Shown: positions 44,400-54,036, counted from the stretch's first letter. The stretch: 64,000 bases of DNA from JAVWIF01 sp036639635 (GCA_036639635.1 JAVWIF010000004.1:17584-81583); one strand, 5' to 3'. Notes: generated by a model from the letters alone, not told the origin. Translations and numbers: made by a program.

Positions 44400-44858
44400 C
44401 TATAAATGAATAAGTTGGTACATAACGAGTGAAACTACAATCCCTAGAAAGACACCACCAAGGATTTCTACAAATTTATGTCCCAATACACTTTTTATCT
44501 TTTCTTGATAAATAGGATCAGAGAAATTTAATCCTTTTAATGTTTCTAAATCAGTAATTAATTGTTTTGTTAATTGAATGTTTCGCCCAGCATAATAACG
44601 AACATTTGCTGCATCATAAATGACTATAAAACTAAATACCGCAGTAACGGCAAAGATTGCCGAATCAAATCCTTCACTCATCCCAATAGCAATGGATAGC
44701 GAAGTTACTGTTGAACTATGAGAACTAGGGAAACCACCACAAGATATGCATTGATGGATATCAAGTTTTTGTGTACGTGAATATAAAACAATTGGTTTTA
44801 GTATCTGTGCTAATATATTTGCAATTAATGCTGCTGCTAGTGGATAAATAGAATCCAT
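44400..44858 (-). CDS. Divergent PAP2 family protein (DUF212)
   Basis: This is a small membrane protein related to type 2 phosphatidic acid phosphatases. The 152-residue protein has four or five helices, the GGFPSSHSSTV motif with the catalytic-type SxxxSH pattern, and the conserved DAANVRYYAGRNIQLTKQLI segment followed by VLGHKFVEILGGV. The function in Bacillota (YuiD-like) is unknown. GAGGTGA lies well placed before the ATG. It is divergent from the S1-domain gene. Confidence 0.88.
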   Translation of the reverse strand: MDSIYPLAAALIANILAQILKPIVLYSRTQKLDIHQCISCGGFPSSHSSTVTSLSIAIGMSEGFDSAIFAVTAVFSFIVIYDAANVRYYAGRNIQLTKQLITDLETLKGLNFSDPIYQEKIKSVLGHKFVEILGGVFLGIVVSLVMYQLIHL

Positions 44859-44972
44859 GTATGTATCACCTCAATACTTCAGATTAAGAATAATTCTTGC
44901 TCTGTGTTTATTATTATAACACAAAAACAGAAAAGATATGCTATAATAAATGCAATGAAATGAGGTGAGCAC

Positions 44973-45326
44973 ATGCACTATATGGTTGGTGAAGTCGTAG
45001 AAGGTGTTATCACTGGGATAAAACCTTACGGAGCCTTTGTTTATCTAGACAACAAGCATAATGGATTGATACATATTTCAGAAATTAGTGAACGATTTGT
45101 GAAAGATGTACATACCTATGTGAAGGTTGATGAACGTGTGAAAGTAAAAATCTTAGATATGGATGAAGATGGTATTCATTTTAATCTTTCTCTAAAAGCC
45201 ATAGAGACTAGCAAAGCTCGTTTTATGCGAAAACGCAGAATTGTTCACGAATTACCACCAATGGAAATAGGGTTTCAAACATTGGAGGAGCATTTAGATC
45301 AGTGGATAGAAGATGCCATAAGATGA
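44973..45326 (+). CDS. S1 RNA-binding domain protein (YugI/CvfD-like)
   Basis: This is a small S1-domain protein that binds RNA or ribosomes. The 117-residue protein has the S1 fold at 4-72 (GEVVEGVITGIKPYGAFVYLDN, GLIHISEIS, VKVKILDMDEDGIHFNLSLK) and a basic linker followed by the conserved end GFQTLEEHLDQWIEDAI, as in YugI/GSP13 and CvfD. GAGGTGA at 44962-44968 sets the start. The stop overlaps the region just before pgi; YugI and pgi are also neighbours in Bacillus. Confidence 0.9.
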   Translation: MHYMVGEVVEGVITGIKPYGAFVYLDNKHNGLIHISEISERFVKDVHTYVKVDERVKVKILDMDEDGIHFNLSLKAIETSKARFMRKRRIVHELPPMEIGFQTLEEHLDQWIEDAIR

Positions 45327-45340
45327 AGGAGAAAAAGCAT

Positions 45341-46615
45341 ATGATGAAACTAGATACAACGCATGCATTTTTGAAAGAAGACATTTGTGATTATCAAGAG
45401 GTTGTTACAAAGTGTCATGACGCATTATTGAATAAAACTGGTAAAGGAAATGATTATGTTGGTTGGGTTGACTGGCCTCTTAATTATGACAAAGAAGAAT
45501 TTGCAAGATTGAAAAGAGTAGCAAAAGAGATTCGTGAAAAATGTGATGTACTTATTGTTTGTGGTATTGGTGGTTCTTATTTAGGATCACGAGCAGCTAT
45601 TGAAATGATCAATGGAATGTACGCAAATAAAAAACCAGAGATAATTTTTATGGGAAACACATTCTCTTCAACGTATATTGCACAAGTAATGGAATACATC
45701 AAAGATAAAGAAGTAGCCCTAAACGTTATTTCTAAATCTGGAACAACAACTGAAACTGCTTTGGCATTTCGTTTGTTAAGACAATTTATGGAAGAAAAAT
45801 ATGGTAAAGCTGAAGCTTGTAAACGTATAATAGCAACTACAGATAAAGCAAGAGGTACCTTAAAATCAATTGCTGATAAAGAAGGATACGAAACATTTGC
45901 GATTCCTGATGATATCGGAGGAAGATTTTCGGTAATTACACCTGTTGGATTGTTTCCAATTGCTGTTGCTGGAATTGATGTAGATGCAATTATGGATGGT
46001 CTTGTAACGGCTAAAAAAGATTTAAGTACACCAGATTTAACAAAAAATGATGCCTATGCATATGCGGTTGCTCGTAGAATCTTAGAGAAACAAGGAAAGA
46101 ACGCTGAAATGCTAGTTAGTTATGAAACACAAATGGCAATGGTTGCTGAATGGTGGAAACAATTGTTTGGAGAAAGTGAAGGTAAAGAAGGTAAAGGAAA
46201 CTTGCCAACTAGTGCAAACTTCTCTACAGACTTACACTCATTAGGACAATTTGTGCAAGATGGTAAAAAAATCTTATATGAAACATTGTTATTAGTAGAA
46301 AAACCAACGATAGATTTATTATTCCCAAGTGATGCTAATGATGAAGATGGTATGAATTATTTAGCTGGAAAATCAATTGACTGGGTAAATAAAATGGCTT
46401 GTCAAGGAACACTTGAAGCTCATGAAATTACTGGAAATGTTCCAAATCTTATGATTACAATGGACGATATGAGTGCTCATAGCTTTGGTTATATGTGTTA
46501 TTTCTTCTTTAGTGCATGTGCAATGACTTGTTACATGTTAGATATTAACCCATTTAATCAACCAGGTGTTGAAGTTTATAAAAAGAATATGTTCCGTTTA
46601 TTAGGGAAAAATTAA
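45341..46615 (+). CDS. pgi: Glucose-6-phosphate isomerase
   Basis: Pgi interconverts glucose 6-phosphate and fructose 6-phosphate in glycolysis. The 424-residue protein is of the shorter Gram-positive type. Visible motifs are VCGIGGSYLGSRAA, the phosphate-binding SKSGTTTETALAF, GGRFSVITPVGLFP and the C-terminal NPFNQPGVE with the active-site context. AAGGAG at 45326-45331 supports the ATG at 45341; the in-frame GTG at 45302 lies in the S1 gene. It is probably co-transcribed with that gene and ends in a very strong hairpin. Confidence 0.97.
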   Translation: MMKLDTTHAFLKEDICDYQEVVTKCHDALLNKTGKGNDYVGWVDWPLNYDKEEFARLKRVAKEIREKCDVLIVCGIGGSYLGSRAAIEMINGMYANKKPEIIFMGNTFSSTYIAQVMEYIKDKEVALNVISKSGTTTETALAFRLLRQFMEEKYGKAEACKRIIATTDKARGTLKSIADKEGYETFAIPDDIGGRFSVITPVGLFPIAVAGIDVDAIMDGLVTAKKDLSTPDLTKNDAYAYAVARRILEKQGKNAEMLVSYETQMAMVAEWWKQLFGESEGKEGKGNLPTSANFSTDLHSLGQFVQDGKKILYETLLLVEKPTIDLLFPSDANDEDGMNYLAGKSIDWVNKMACQGTLEAHEITGNVPNLMITMDDMSAHSFGYMCYFFFSACAMTCYMLDINPFNQPGVEVYKKNMFRLLGKN

Positions 46616-46662
46616 CAAATAAGAGACAAGCAGTTAAATAACTGTTTGTCTCTTATTTGTTT
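46615..46662 (+). terminator. Terminator of pgi
   Basis: About 20 bp of stem (ACAAATAAGAGACAA with TTGTCTCTTATTTGT as the outer part) with an inner CAGTT/AACTG hairpin, followed by TTTT. The gap 46663-46793 shows no gene and no clear promoter. Confidence 0.92.
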
Positions 46663-46793
46663 TAGATGCTTCAACTAATGAGAATCTAATGGATAAGCAA
46701 GATGTTGAAATACTAGATACTATATTGCATATTTTGTCGACTTCTTTACTACATTTTTTCCTTTATAAGAACGTATACTAGAATGGTGATAAT

Positions 46794-47720
46794 ATGGAAA
46801 ACAGTATTGAGGTACATAACGTATATAAAGCATTTGGCAAGAAACAAGCGTTACAAGGAATTAGCTTTCAGGTAAAAAAAGGAGAAATATTTGCTTTTCT
46901 AGGACCCAATGGGGCAGGAAAAAGTACGATGATTTCATTGTTAACAACCTTAGAAAAAGTGGATAAAGGAAGTGTCAAAATTGAATCAAATGTTTTAGGC
47001 GTACATAATCAAGAGATACGCAAAGCGATTGGTATTGTCTTTCAAGATAGTAAATTAGATGCAATATTAAGTGTGGAACAAAACTTAAGATTACGTTGTG
47101 GCTTTTATTATCAAAGGAGCGAAGAAATAAGAGATAGGGTGAATGCTGTAGTAAAAGTGTGTAAACTTGAAGCATTTATGCATCAAAAAGTAGAAACGCT
47201 TTCAGGAGGTCAAAGAAGATGTGCTGATATTGCACGTGCGCTATTACCTAAACCAGCAATTTTAATATTAGATGAGCCAAGTATGAGTTTAGATCCTGTT
47301 GCACGTAAACATCTTTGGAGTGTGATTCAAGAACTTCATCAGAAAGAACATATGACAATCTTTATGACAACGCATTATATTGAAGAGTCAGAGATAGCAA
47401 GTCACATTTGTATTATTCAAAAAGGAAAGATAATGCTTGATGAGTCATTGTCACAATTTAAAAGAATGTCGTGTAGAAATCATTTGTATTTATATCCAAC
47501 ATCATTGAAGACCTTAATAGAAGTGCTTTGCGCTCATAAGATTGATTATCAAGCGTTTCCCAATAGAGTGGAAGTGTGTCCATTAAATACATTTCATACG
47601 ATGTCTATACTACGCATTTGTGAGCGTTATATAGAACACTTTAATGTTGTAGAAAGTAGTATGGAAGAAATCTATTTAGAATTGGTGGAAGAAGGGGTAA
47701 ACCATGAAAGCGTTGATTAA
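46794..47720 (+). CDS. ABC transporter ATP-binding protein (drug-export type)
   Basis: This is the ATPase of an ABC-2 exporter. The 308-residue protein has Walker A GPNGAGKST, the signature LSGGQRR, Walker B LILDEPSMSLDP and the switch His in TTHYIEE, with the C-terminal extension of the daunorubicin-resistance (DrrA-like) group. The ribosome-binding site is modest (GGTGATA). It overlaps the permease gene by 17 bases. The substrate is unknown. Confidence 0.88.
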   Translation: MENSIEVHNVYKAFGKKQALQGISFQVKKGEIFAFLGPNGAGKSTMISLLTTLEKVDKGSVKIESNVLGVHNQEIRKAIGIVFQDSKLDAILSVEQNLRLRCGFYYQRSEEIRDRVNAVVKVCKLEAFMHQKVETLSGGQRRCADIARALLPKPAILILDEPSMSLDPVARKHLWSVIQELHQKEHMTIFMTTHYIEESEIASHICIIQKGKIMLDESLSQFKRMSCRNHLYLYPTSLKTLIEVLCAHKIDYQAFPNRVEVCPLNTFHTMSILRICERYIEHFNVVESSMEEIYLELVEEGVNHESVD

Positions 47721-48561
47721 GCGTAATATGATGTTGTTCTTCTACGATAAAACAGCTGTTTTCTTTTCTTTTATGGCGGTATTTGTTGTGTTGGGTTTAT
47801 ATTGTTCGTTTTTAGGGGATATGATGATAGAACCATTGAAAGTAGCGTTTCCAAAGTACGCAAGAGAATTAAGCGATACTTGGATAATGGCTGGAACACT
47901 AGGGATTGTATCACTAACGACTTCATTAAGTGTATTGGGTATTATCATAGCTGATCGAAGCAATCATATTGTTAACGATTTTGAAATTAGCCCACTGTCT
48001 AAAGGAAAGATTATGCTTTCCTATATTATTTCAAGTGTTGTATTGACTTGTTTTGTTTCAGTTGTGACCTTACTTATTGGACAGATTTATATTGTAGCGT
48101 ATGGTGGAAGGTGGATGTCAATGAGCACTTTAATAAAAGTGCTTGGGGTGATGGTACTTTCGATTATGTCAAATACTAGTATGTTATATTTTTTTATGTC
48201 ATTTTTTAGAAGCGCTACGTCTTTTAGTAATATTACAACAATCATTGGAACACTATCAGGATTTTTGATGGGTATTTATGTACCAATGGGAGCACTTCCT
48301 AACTATTTACAAAGAGTGATTACGTACTTTCCTCCCAGTCATTGTGCAGCCTTATATCGCAATATTATGATGCATGATGTCATGAACGATAGTTTTATAA
48401 ATGTACCAATAGAAGCAATTACGACATTTAAAAAGAATTTTGGATTACTATTTACGTATGGCAGTCATACTACAAGCACTTTCGAACATGTTGGATTGAT
48501 TGCGCTTACTGGAATTTTCTTTTATATACTTTTAAAGTTACAAAAAAAGAATCGAATGTAA
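47704..48561 (+). CDS. ABC-2 type permease
   Basis: This is the membrane partner of the ATPase upstream. The 285-residue protein has six predicted helices (about 10-30, 55-80, 100-128, 140-165, 175-195, 260-280) with the ABC-2 segment VNDFEISPLSKGKIM after helix 2 and GALPNYLQRVITYFPPSH before the last helix, as in DrrB-like permeases. GAAGGGG at 47692-47698 supports the start. No clear terminator follows. Confidence 0.87.
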   Translation: MKALIKRNMMLFFYDKTAVFFSFMAVFVVLGLYCSFLGDMMIEPLKVAFPKYARELSDTWIMAGTLGIVSLTTSLSVLGIIIADRSNHIVNDFEISPLSKGKIMLSYIISSVVLTCFVSVVTLLIGQIYIVAYGGRWMSMSTLIKVLGVMVLSIMSNTSMLYFFMSFFRSATSFSNITTIIGTLSGFLMGIYVPMGALPNYLQRVITYFPPSHCAALYRNIMMHDVMNDSFINVPIEAITTFKKNFGLLFTYGSHTTSTFEHVGLIALTGIFFYILLKLQKKNRM

Positions 48562-48636
48562 GATGATCATAAAAAAAGAAAATCTTCGTAATTCACTATG
48601 AAAATAAGGAATATTAAGGTATAATATAAACATTAA

Positions 48637-48651
48637 ATGTAACCGATTACA
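48637..48651. promoter_or_regulatory. Catabolite-responsive element (cre) of ppdK
   Basis: ATGTAACCGATTACA matches the CcpA cre consensus WTGNAANCGNWNNCW at every defined position and is itself palindromic. It lies 11 bases after a TATAAT -10 box (48620-48625), so bound CcpA would sit on the transcription start and repress. The -35 box is not clear. Confidence 0.8.
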
Positions 48652-48667
48652 AATAGGAGGATGTGTA

Positions 48668-51298
48668 ATGAATAAGAAGTATGTCTATCTTTTTTCTGAA
48701 GGTAATGGAGAATTGCGAGAGTTATTAGGTGGAAAAGGTGCCAATTTAGCAGAAATGATGAATTTGGGAATGCCAGTTCCTTTTGGCTTTACGGTAACAA
48801 CAGAAGCTTGTAACCAATATTACCATGATGAAGAAAAGATTAATGAAGGAATTCGTAAAGAAATTTTTGAGTACTTAATGAAATTAGAAGAAATTTCACA
48901 AAAACAATTTGGAGATCCTAAAAATCCATTGTTGGTATCTGTAAGATCAGGAGCACGCGCTAGTATGCCTGGTATGATGGATACGATTTTAAACTTAGGA
49001 ATGAATGATGAAGTGGTAGAAGGGGTAGCTAAATTAACGCAAAACCCTCGCTTTGCATATGATTCTTATCGTCGTTTTATTCAAATGTTTGCGGATGTTG
49101 TAATGGGACTCAACAAAGCAAAATTTGAAGAGATTATTGATGATATAAAGCAAGCAAAAAAAGTAGAACAAGATACTGATTTAGATGCTGATGATATGAA
49201 AGAAATGGTGAAACGATTTAAACAGTTCTATCAAGAATCTTTGAATGAAACATTTCCAAGTGATCCTAAAGAACAACTATATCGCTCCATTGAAGCAGTA
49301 TTCCGTTCTTGGAATAATCAAAGAGCAATCTTCTATCGTAAGATGAATGATATTCCAGGAAGTTGGGGAACCGCAGTTAGTGTTCAAATGATGGTATTTG
49401 GAAACATGGGTTCTGATTGTGGAACAGGAGTAGCATTTACACGTAATCCTTCTACTGGTGAAAACAAACTATATGGAGAGTTCTTGATGAACGCACAAGG
49501 TGAAGATGTTGTTGCGGGAATTAGAACACCACAAACAATTGATCAGTTAAAGAAAATTGCACCAGAAGCTTATGATAAATTTGTAAATATATGTAATACT
49601 TTAGAAAAGCATTATAAGAATATGCAAGATATGGAATTTACAATTGAAAATGGTAACTTATTTATGTTGCAAACACGGAATGGAAAACGTACGGCAGCAA
49701 GTGCTTTAAAAATTGCTTGTGATATGGTAGATGAGGGAATGATTACCAAAGATGAAGCTCTTATGATGGTAGAACCAAAACAATTAGATGCCTTATTACA
49801 TCCAGGTTTTGAAGAAAAAGATTTAAAAGATGCAAAAGTAATTGCGTCAGCATTACCGGCATCTCCTGGCTCTGCTTGTGGACAAATAGTGTTCTCAGCA
49901 CAAGAGGCAATCGAAGAGACTTCCCTTGGTCATAAAGTTATTTTAGTAAGACTTGAAACTTCTCCTGAAGATATTGAAGGAATGCATGTATCAGAAGGTA
50001 TCTTAACAGTACGCGGTGGTATGACGAGTCATGCTGCAGTTGTTGCTCGTGGAATGGGAGCTTGTTGTGTTTCTGGTTGTGGAGATATTAAAATTAATGA
50101 AAAAGAAAAATATTTTGAAGTTGGTGGAAATAAATACCATAAAGGTGAATATATTTCATTAGATGGTTCTACTGGTAATATTTATGGTCGTAAAGTAAAG
50201 ACGGTACCAGCACAAATATCAGGTGATTTTGAACGATTCATGAAGTGGGCAGATGAAGTACGTGTATTAAAGGTTAGAACCAATGCAGATACGCCTAAAG
50301 ATGCACAACAAGCAGTAGGCTTTGGAGCAGAAGGTATTGGACTAGTACGTACAGAACATATGTTCTTTGAAGGAAATCGTATTAAAGCAGTACGTGAGAT
50401 GATTGTTTCTAAAACAGAAGGACAACGTCGTAAAGCACTAGCAAAACTATTGCCAATGCAACGTGGTGACTTTGAAGGAATCTATGAAGCAATGCATGGA
50501 TTACCGGTAACAATTCGTTACTTAGACCCACCTTTACATGAATTCTTACCAACAAGTAGTTTTGATGTTGCACAACTTGCTAAAGATATGAAAATTGGCT
50601 TAGACGAATTACGTAATGTTATTGTAAGTTTACATGAATTTAACCCAATGATGGGACATCGTGGATGTCGTTTAGCAATTTCTTATCCTGAAATTGCAGA
50701 GATGCAAACAACGGCGGTTATTGAAGCCGCAGTTGCTACAAATAGGAAACATCCTGATTGGAATGTTGTTCCAGAAATTATGATTCCTTTAGTAGGAGAT
50801 AAAGCAGAACTTAAATATGTTAAAGATGTGGTAGTTCGTACTGCTGATGAAGTTTTAAAACGTGAGAAATTTGAAATGGATTATCATGTTGGTACGATGA
50901 TAGAAATACCTCGTGCAGCGCTTCTAGCAGATGAAATTGCTGAAGAAGCAGCATTCTTTAGCTTTGGAACAAATGACTTAACACAGATGACATATGGCTT
51001 CTCACGTGATGATGCTGGTGGATTCTTGAATGATTACTATGAAAAGAAAATATTTGAACAAGATCCATTTGCTAGAGTTGACCAAAAAGGTGTTGGTAGA
51101 TTAATAGAAATGGCAGTTAAGTTAGGACGTCAGACAAATCCTGATATTAAATTAGGTATTTGTGGAGAACATGGTGGTGATCCTGCTTCTATTGAATTCT
51201 GTCATCGAATGGGATTAAGCTATGTTTCTTGTAGTCCATTTAGAGTTCCTATAGCTCGTTTAGCTGCAGCGCAAGCAGCCATTCGTGATAAAAAATAA
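48668..51298 (+). CDS. ppdK: Pyruvate, phosphate dikinase
   Basis: PPDK interconverts pyruvate, ATP and Pi with PEP, AMP and PPi; in anaerobes it can run in either direction. The 876-residue protein has the N-terminal ATP-grasp domain (GGKGANLAEM, SVRSGARASMPGMMDT), the swivelling His domain with the phosphorylated His in GGMTSHAAVVARGMG, and the C-terminal TIM barrel (RTEHMFF, HEFNPMMGHRGCRL, SFGTNDLTQ, LGICGEHGGDP). AGGAGGA at 48655-48661 sets the start. A perfect cre upstream predicts repression by good carbon sources. Confidence 0.98.
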   Translation: MNKKYVYLFSEGNGELRELLGGKGANLAEMMNLGMPVPFGFTVTTEACNQYYHDEEKINEGIRKEIFEYLMKLEEISQKQFGDPKNPLLVSVRSGARASMPGMMDTILNLGMNDEVVEGVAKLTQNPRFAYDSYRRFIQMFADVVMGLNKAKFEEIIDDIKQAKKVEQDTDLDADDMKEMVKRFKQFYQESLNETFPSDPKEQLYRSIEAVFRSWNNQRAIFYRKMNDIPGSWGTAVSVQMMVFGNMGSDCGTGVAFTRNPSTGENKLYGEFLMNAQGEDVVAGIRTPQTIDQLKKIAPEAYDKFVNICNTLEKHYKNMQDMEFTIENGNLFMLQTRNGKRTAASALKIACDMVDEGMITKDEALMMVEPKQLDALLHPGFEEKDLKDAKVIASALPASPGSACGQIVFSAQEAIEETSLGHKVILVRLETSPEDIEGMHVSEGILTVRGGMTSHAAVVARGMGACCVSGCGDIKINEKEKYFEVGGNKYHKGEYISLDGSTGNIYGRKVKTVPAQISGDFERFMKWADEVRVLKVRTNADTPKDAQQAVGFGAEGIGLVRTEHMFFEGNRIKAVREMIVSKTEGQRRKALAKLLPMQRGDFEGIYEAMHGLPVTIRYLDPPLHEFLPTSSFDVAQLAKDMKIGLDELRNVIVSLHEFNPMMGHRGCRLAISYPEIAEMQTTAVIEAAVATNRKHPDWNVVPEIMIPLVGDKAELKYVKDVVVRTADEVLKREKFEMDYHVGTMIEIPRAALLADEIAEEAAFFSFGTNDLTQMTYGFSRDDAGGFLNDYYEKKIFEQDPFARVDQKGVGRLIEMAVKLGRQTNPDIKLGICGEHGGDPASIEFCHRMGLSYVSCSPFRVPIARLAAAQAAIRDKK

Positions 51299-51306
51299 TT
51301 TAAAAG

Positions 51307-51339
51307 AAGGTTGCATTGGCTAATGTAACCTTTTTTTTT
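51307..51339 (+). terminator. Terminator of ppdK
   Basis: AAGGTTGCATT pairs with AATGTAACCTT around GGCT (one G-U pair), followed by nine T. Confidence 0.93.
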
Positions 51340-51502
51340 GATGTGAAAATATATTAATAAGAAAATGAAATAAGCTGATAGAAGAACATATAATTGATAT
51401 TGTATGTGGAAATACAATAAGTTGCCTAGAATAGAAGGATGATAAGATATTTATGGAGGAAGTTTAGGATTTACTCGTAATATATTTGTCTTTCTATTTG
51501 AA

Positions 51503-52006
51503 TTAAAGTAAAATATGATAAAATCGTATCATATGATTTTGAACGATTATGTTCATTATAAATCTCCAAAGAATAGAATAAAGAGATTAACAGATGAAGA
51601 AAAAATGATTAGGCTTTGCAAAGGCTAATATGAAACCGATAAAAAAACTTCTGGTTACTTAGTTGCTAATGCTATATATGGACCATCTTATTTATCTTTT
51701 GAATTTGCACTTTCTTATCATGGATTAATTCCTGAAGCAGCATATACTTTTACATCAGTAACTTTCAAAAGAAAAAAGGAAAAGAAATATACAAATTTTT
51801 TGACGCTTCATGAGTAAGTGTGGGTGAATTTCATTAAAGAAAACCATATGATATTTTATTTTATGACTAAATCAAAGAAAGCTGTTAAATCATATTTTCT
51901 ATACATCAAATTATATAATCAAAAGTATTATTTGAATAAGTATCATTTGAAAATGAAGAATATTAAGGATGCTTTGAGCGTTGCTGTGTATTCAAAACCT
52001 TCTTGA
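51503..52006 (+). pseudogene. Remnant of an AbiEi-type antitoxin gene
   Basis: One frame runs from about 51503 to a stop at 52004-52006, broken by TAA at about codon 46 and at 51815-51817, and no normal start codon is seen. The middle translates to a clear AbiEi core: RLTDEEKMIRLCKG, then SGYLVANAIYGPSYLSFEF, ALSYHGLIPEAAYTFTSVTF and KRKKEKKYTNF. AbiEi proteins are antitoxins of the type IV AbiE abortive-infection system. No AbiEii nucleotidyltransferase toxin gene follows; the next gene is a lipoprotein. The part after 51818 keeps the frame but is not recognisable. The stretch 51340-51502 shows nothing definite. Confidence 0.75.
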
Positions 52007-52074
52007 TGCTTTTCTTGGATTCATGTATAGCTCCTCTTTTTTTGTCTATACTAAAAACAGACAGGAGGATGTAT

Positions 52075-52575
52075 ATGAATAGAATGATGAAAAGACTAGC
52101 TTGTTTATTATTTATTGGTGCTATGGTAAGTGGTTGTAGTATGAATAAAAAAGAGGAAACTACCAAAGAGACAGATAAGGTAAGTGATACAACGCAAAAG
52201 GATACTAAAAAGGTCGTTGACGAAAGTAAACAGAAAGTAAATGATAGTGTGGATAATGTTATGAAGTATTTTAAAGACCAAGGCGTTGCCTATGATAATA
52301 TGAAAAATATTGAAAATATTAATTTTGCGGCCTATGAAGGTAGATCATTTATGAGCAATGGTCAAATGAGTTATATTTATCGCGTAAAGTCAGAAGATGA
52401 GAATATGCAGAAAATATTGAAAGAAGCAAAGAATAATGGAAAAGTTAAAGTAAACATTGATAATAAGGAACAAGAGTATGGTGCAAAAGTAAATGGTGAT
52501 TATTTATTATTATATAATTCTAGTGCAAATACTACGGATTTACTTAAAGCATTTCCAAATTACAAAATACAATAG
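52075..52575 (+). CDS. Predicted lipoprotein
   Basis: The function is unknown. The 166-residue protein has a short signal peptide (MKRLACLLFIGAMVSGC) with lipobox VSGC, a charged Lys/Thr/Asp-rich linker (about 25-65) and a small C-terminal domain of about 100 residues resembling stress-type globular lipoprotein tails, with repeated DNM and ENI segments. AGGAGG at 52063-52068 supports the ATG at 52075; the frame stays open back to 52003 only by chance, overlapping the pseudogene end. It is a single-gene unit with its own terminator. Confidence 0.78.
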   Translation: MNRMMKRLACLLFIGAMVSGCSMNKKEETTKETDKVSDTTQKDTKKVVDESKQKVNDSVDNVMKYFKDQGVAYDNMKNIENINFAAYEGRSFMSNGQMSYIYRVKSEDENMQKILKEAKNNGKVKVNIDNKEQEYGAKVNGDYLLLYNSSANTTDLLKAFPNYKIQ

Positions 52576-52579
52576 ATGG

Positions 52580-52613
52580 AAAAAAAGTCGATGAAATACA
52601 GTCGACTTTTTTG
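52580..52613 (+). terminator. Terminator of the lipoprotein gene
   Basis: AAAAAAGTCGA pairs with TCGACTTTTTT around a 10-base loop. Confidence 0.9.
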
Positions 52614-52708
52614 ATGGAAAAGAAATTTAATTATTTTTGCATTGTTACATGTATGATGTTACAATAGGGTATATGATAAGGTCATCAAGATAAGAGAGGA
52701 TGAACTTT

Positions 52709-53065
52709 ATGATAAACGAAAAAGTATTAGCAAAACAATTATTAAATGCCGTATGGGAAGAGGATGTTGAAATGACAAAGACAGTGCTTGCTGCAGGTGG
52801 TGATCCAAATTGGATTTTTAATGGTTATCCAATTTTATTACATGCCGTATTCACTGCAAACAAAGAAATGGTCATGACACTTATTGATGCTGGAGCATCA
52901 CAAGTGGAAGAAGCACTAGGATTTGCGTTAGATCGTGGAATTGGAGAAATTGTATTTCCTTTAGCATTCCTTGGAATTGTTCCAAAGGTTGAAAAAGTGG
53001 AAAAAGAATTTGGCTTATATCCATCACGTTATTGTCCTTTGCATTATCGTCCACTTGCCCACTAA
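52709..53065 (+). CDS. Small ankyrin-repeat protein
   Basis: This 118-residue protein contains two ankyrin-like repeats (VEMTKTVLAAGGDPNW and YPILLHAVFTANKEMVMTLIDAGA), which usually bind other proteins, then a C-terminal tail ending in a His/Pro/Tyr-rich segment (SRYCPLHYRPLAH). GAGAGG lies 9 bases before the ATG at 52709, so I prefer it to the ATG at 52700. The WYL regulator starts 17 bases after its stop, suggesting one operon. The function is unknown. Confidence 0.75.
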   Translation: MINEKVLAKQLLNAVWEEDVEMTKTVLAAGGDPNWIFNGYPILLHAVFTANKEMVMTLIDAGASQVEEALGFALDRGIGEIVFPLAFLGIVPKVEKVEKEFGLYPSRYCPLHYRPLAH

Positions 53066-53082
53066 AGAAAGAAGGGCTATAT

Positions 53083-54036
53083 ATGTCACGAAGTACGTTA
53101 TGTATTCAAATGTTATTGTTGTTGAAGAGTAGAGGGTTTATGACACGTGAAGAACTAGCTAATCAATTACATTGTAATAAACGCAATATTGTCGAATATA
53201 AAAAAGAGCTAGAAGATGCTGGTTATCGCATTACTAGTACGAGTGGTAAATATGGAGGGTACCAATTAGTTAGCGGTGCCCTTTTGCCTGTGGTTGGATT
53301 TGATGATATAGAACTTCATGCATTACATGAAGGGACAAATTACTTAAAAAGTCATCATGATTTTTTAGGCTATGAAGCATATGCTCGAGCAATGGATAAA
53401 ATACAAGCGAGCGTTGAATTTAGTGTAGATGAAAGTGGCGTATATATTGAAAATGAAATAAATGATTTAACAAAGCGGATTCAATTAATGATTGAAAAAT
53501 GTACCTATGCACGTAAAAGTCATTACGTGATAGAACTTACCTATAAAGCGATGAATGCAAAAGAATATAGTAAGGTACTTGTACAACCTTATGAAATATT
53601 GAATTATAAAGGAGCTTATTATTGCTTAGGATATTCTTTAAAGGCAAAAGACTTTAGAAACTTTAAATTTAGTGAAGAACGTATGAAAGACGTTGTCGTT
53701 ACAACAAAACTATTTCAAAGAGAAAAAGATTTTCATGTGTTTGACCATGTGGGAAAAACCGGATTGATGAAAGATGATGTATATGAATTAGAGATAGTAT
53801 TACGTGATGAGAGTGCGTTGTTAATAAGTGAAAAAAGTATAGGGCTAGCTATGCATAAAGAATGGCTTGATGATCACAGACTTTATGTACGTACAATTAT
53901 GGAAGGAAAGATGGATGTTATAAAATTTATATTATCATTAGGAAATCAATGTGAACTTAGAAAACCTGTCACAATACGCGATGAAATAGTAAAAATTATC
54001 GAAGATATGAGAACCTTATATTCCTATTCTAGTTGA
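53083..54036 (+). CDS. HTH-11 and WYL domain transcription regulator
   Basis: This is a YafY/DeoR-like regulator. The 317-residue protein has an N-terminal winged helix (about 5-60: MTREELANQLHCNKRNIVEYKKELE), a middle region, and a WYL domain (about 150-230: ELTYKAMNAKEYSKVLVQPYEILNYKGAYYCLGYSLK) followed by the WCX C-terminal extension. WYL domains bind nucleic acid or nucleotide ligands and often control DNA-damage or defence genes. GAAGGG before the ATG at 53083 decides the start. A nuclease-like DUF2779 gene follows. Confidence 0.87.
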   Translation: MSRSTLCIQMLLLLKSRGFMTREELANQLHCNKRNIVEYKKELEDAGYRITSTSGKYGGYQLVSGALLPVVGFDDIELHALHEGTNYLKSHHDFLGYEAYARAMDKIQASVEFSVDESGVYIENEINDLTKRIQLMIEKCTYARKSHYVIELTYKAMNAKEYSKVLVQPYEILNYKGAYYCLGYSLKAKDFRNFKFSEERMKDVVVTTKLFQREKDFHVFDHVGKTGLMKDDVYELEIVLRDESALLISEKSIGLAMHKEWLDDHRLYVRTIMEGKMDVIKFILSLGNQCELRKPVTIRDEIVKIIEDMRTLYSYSS

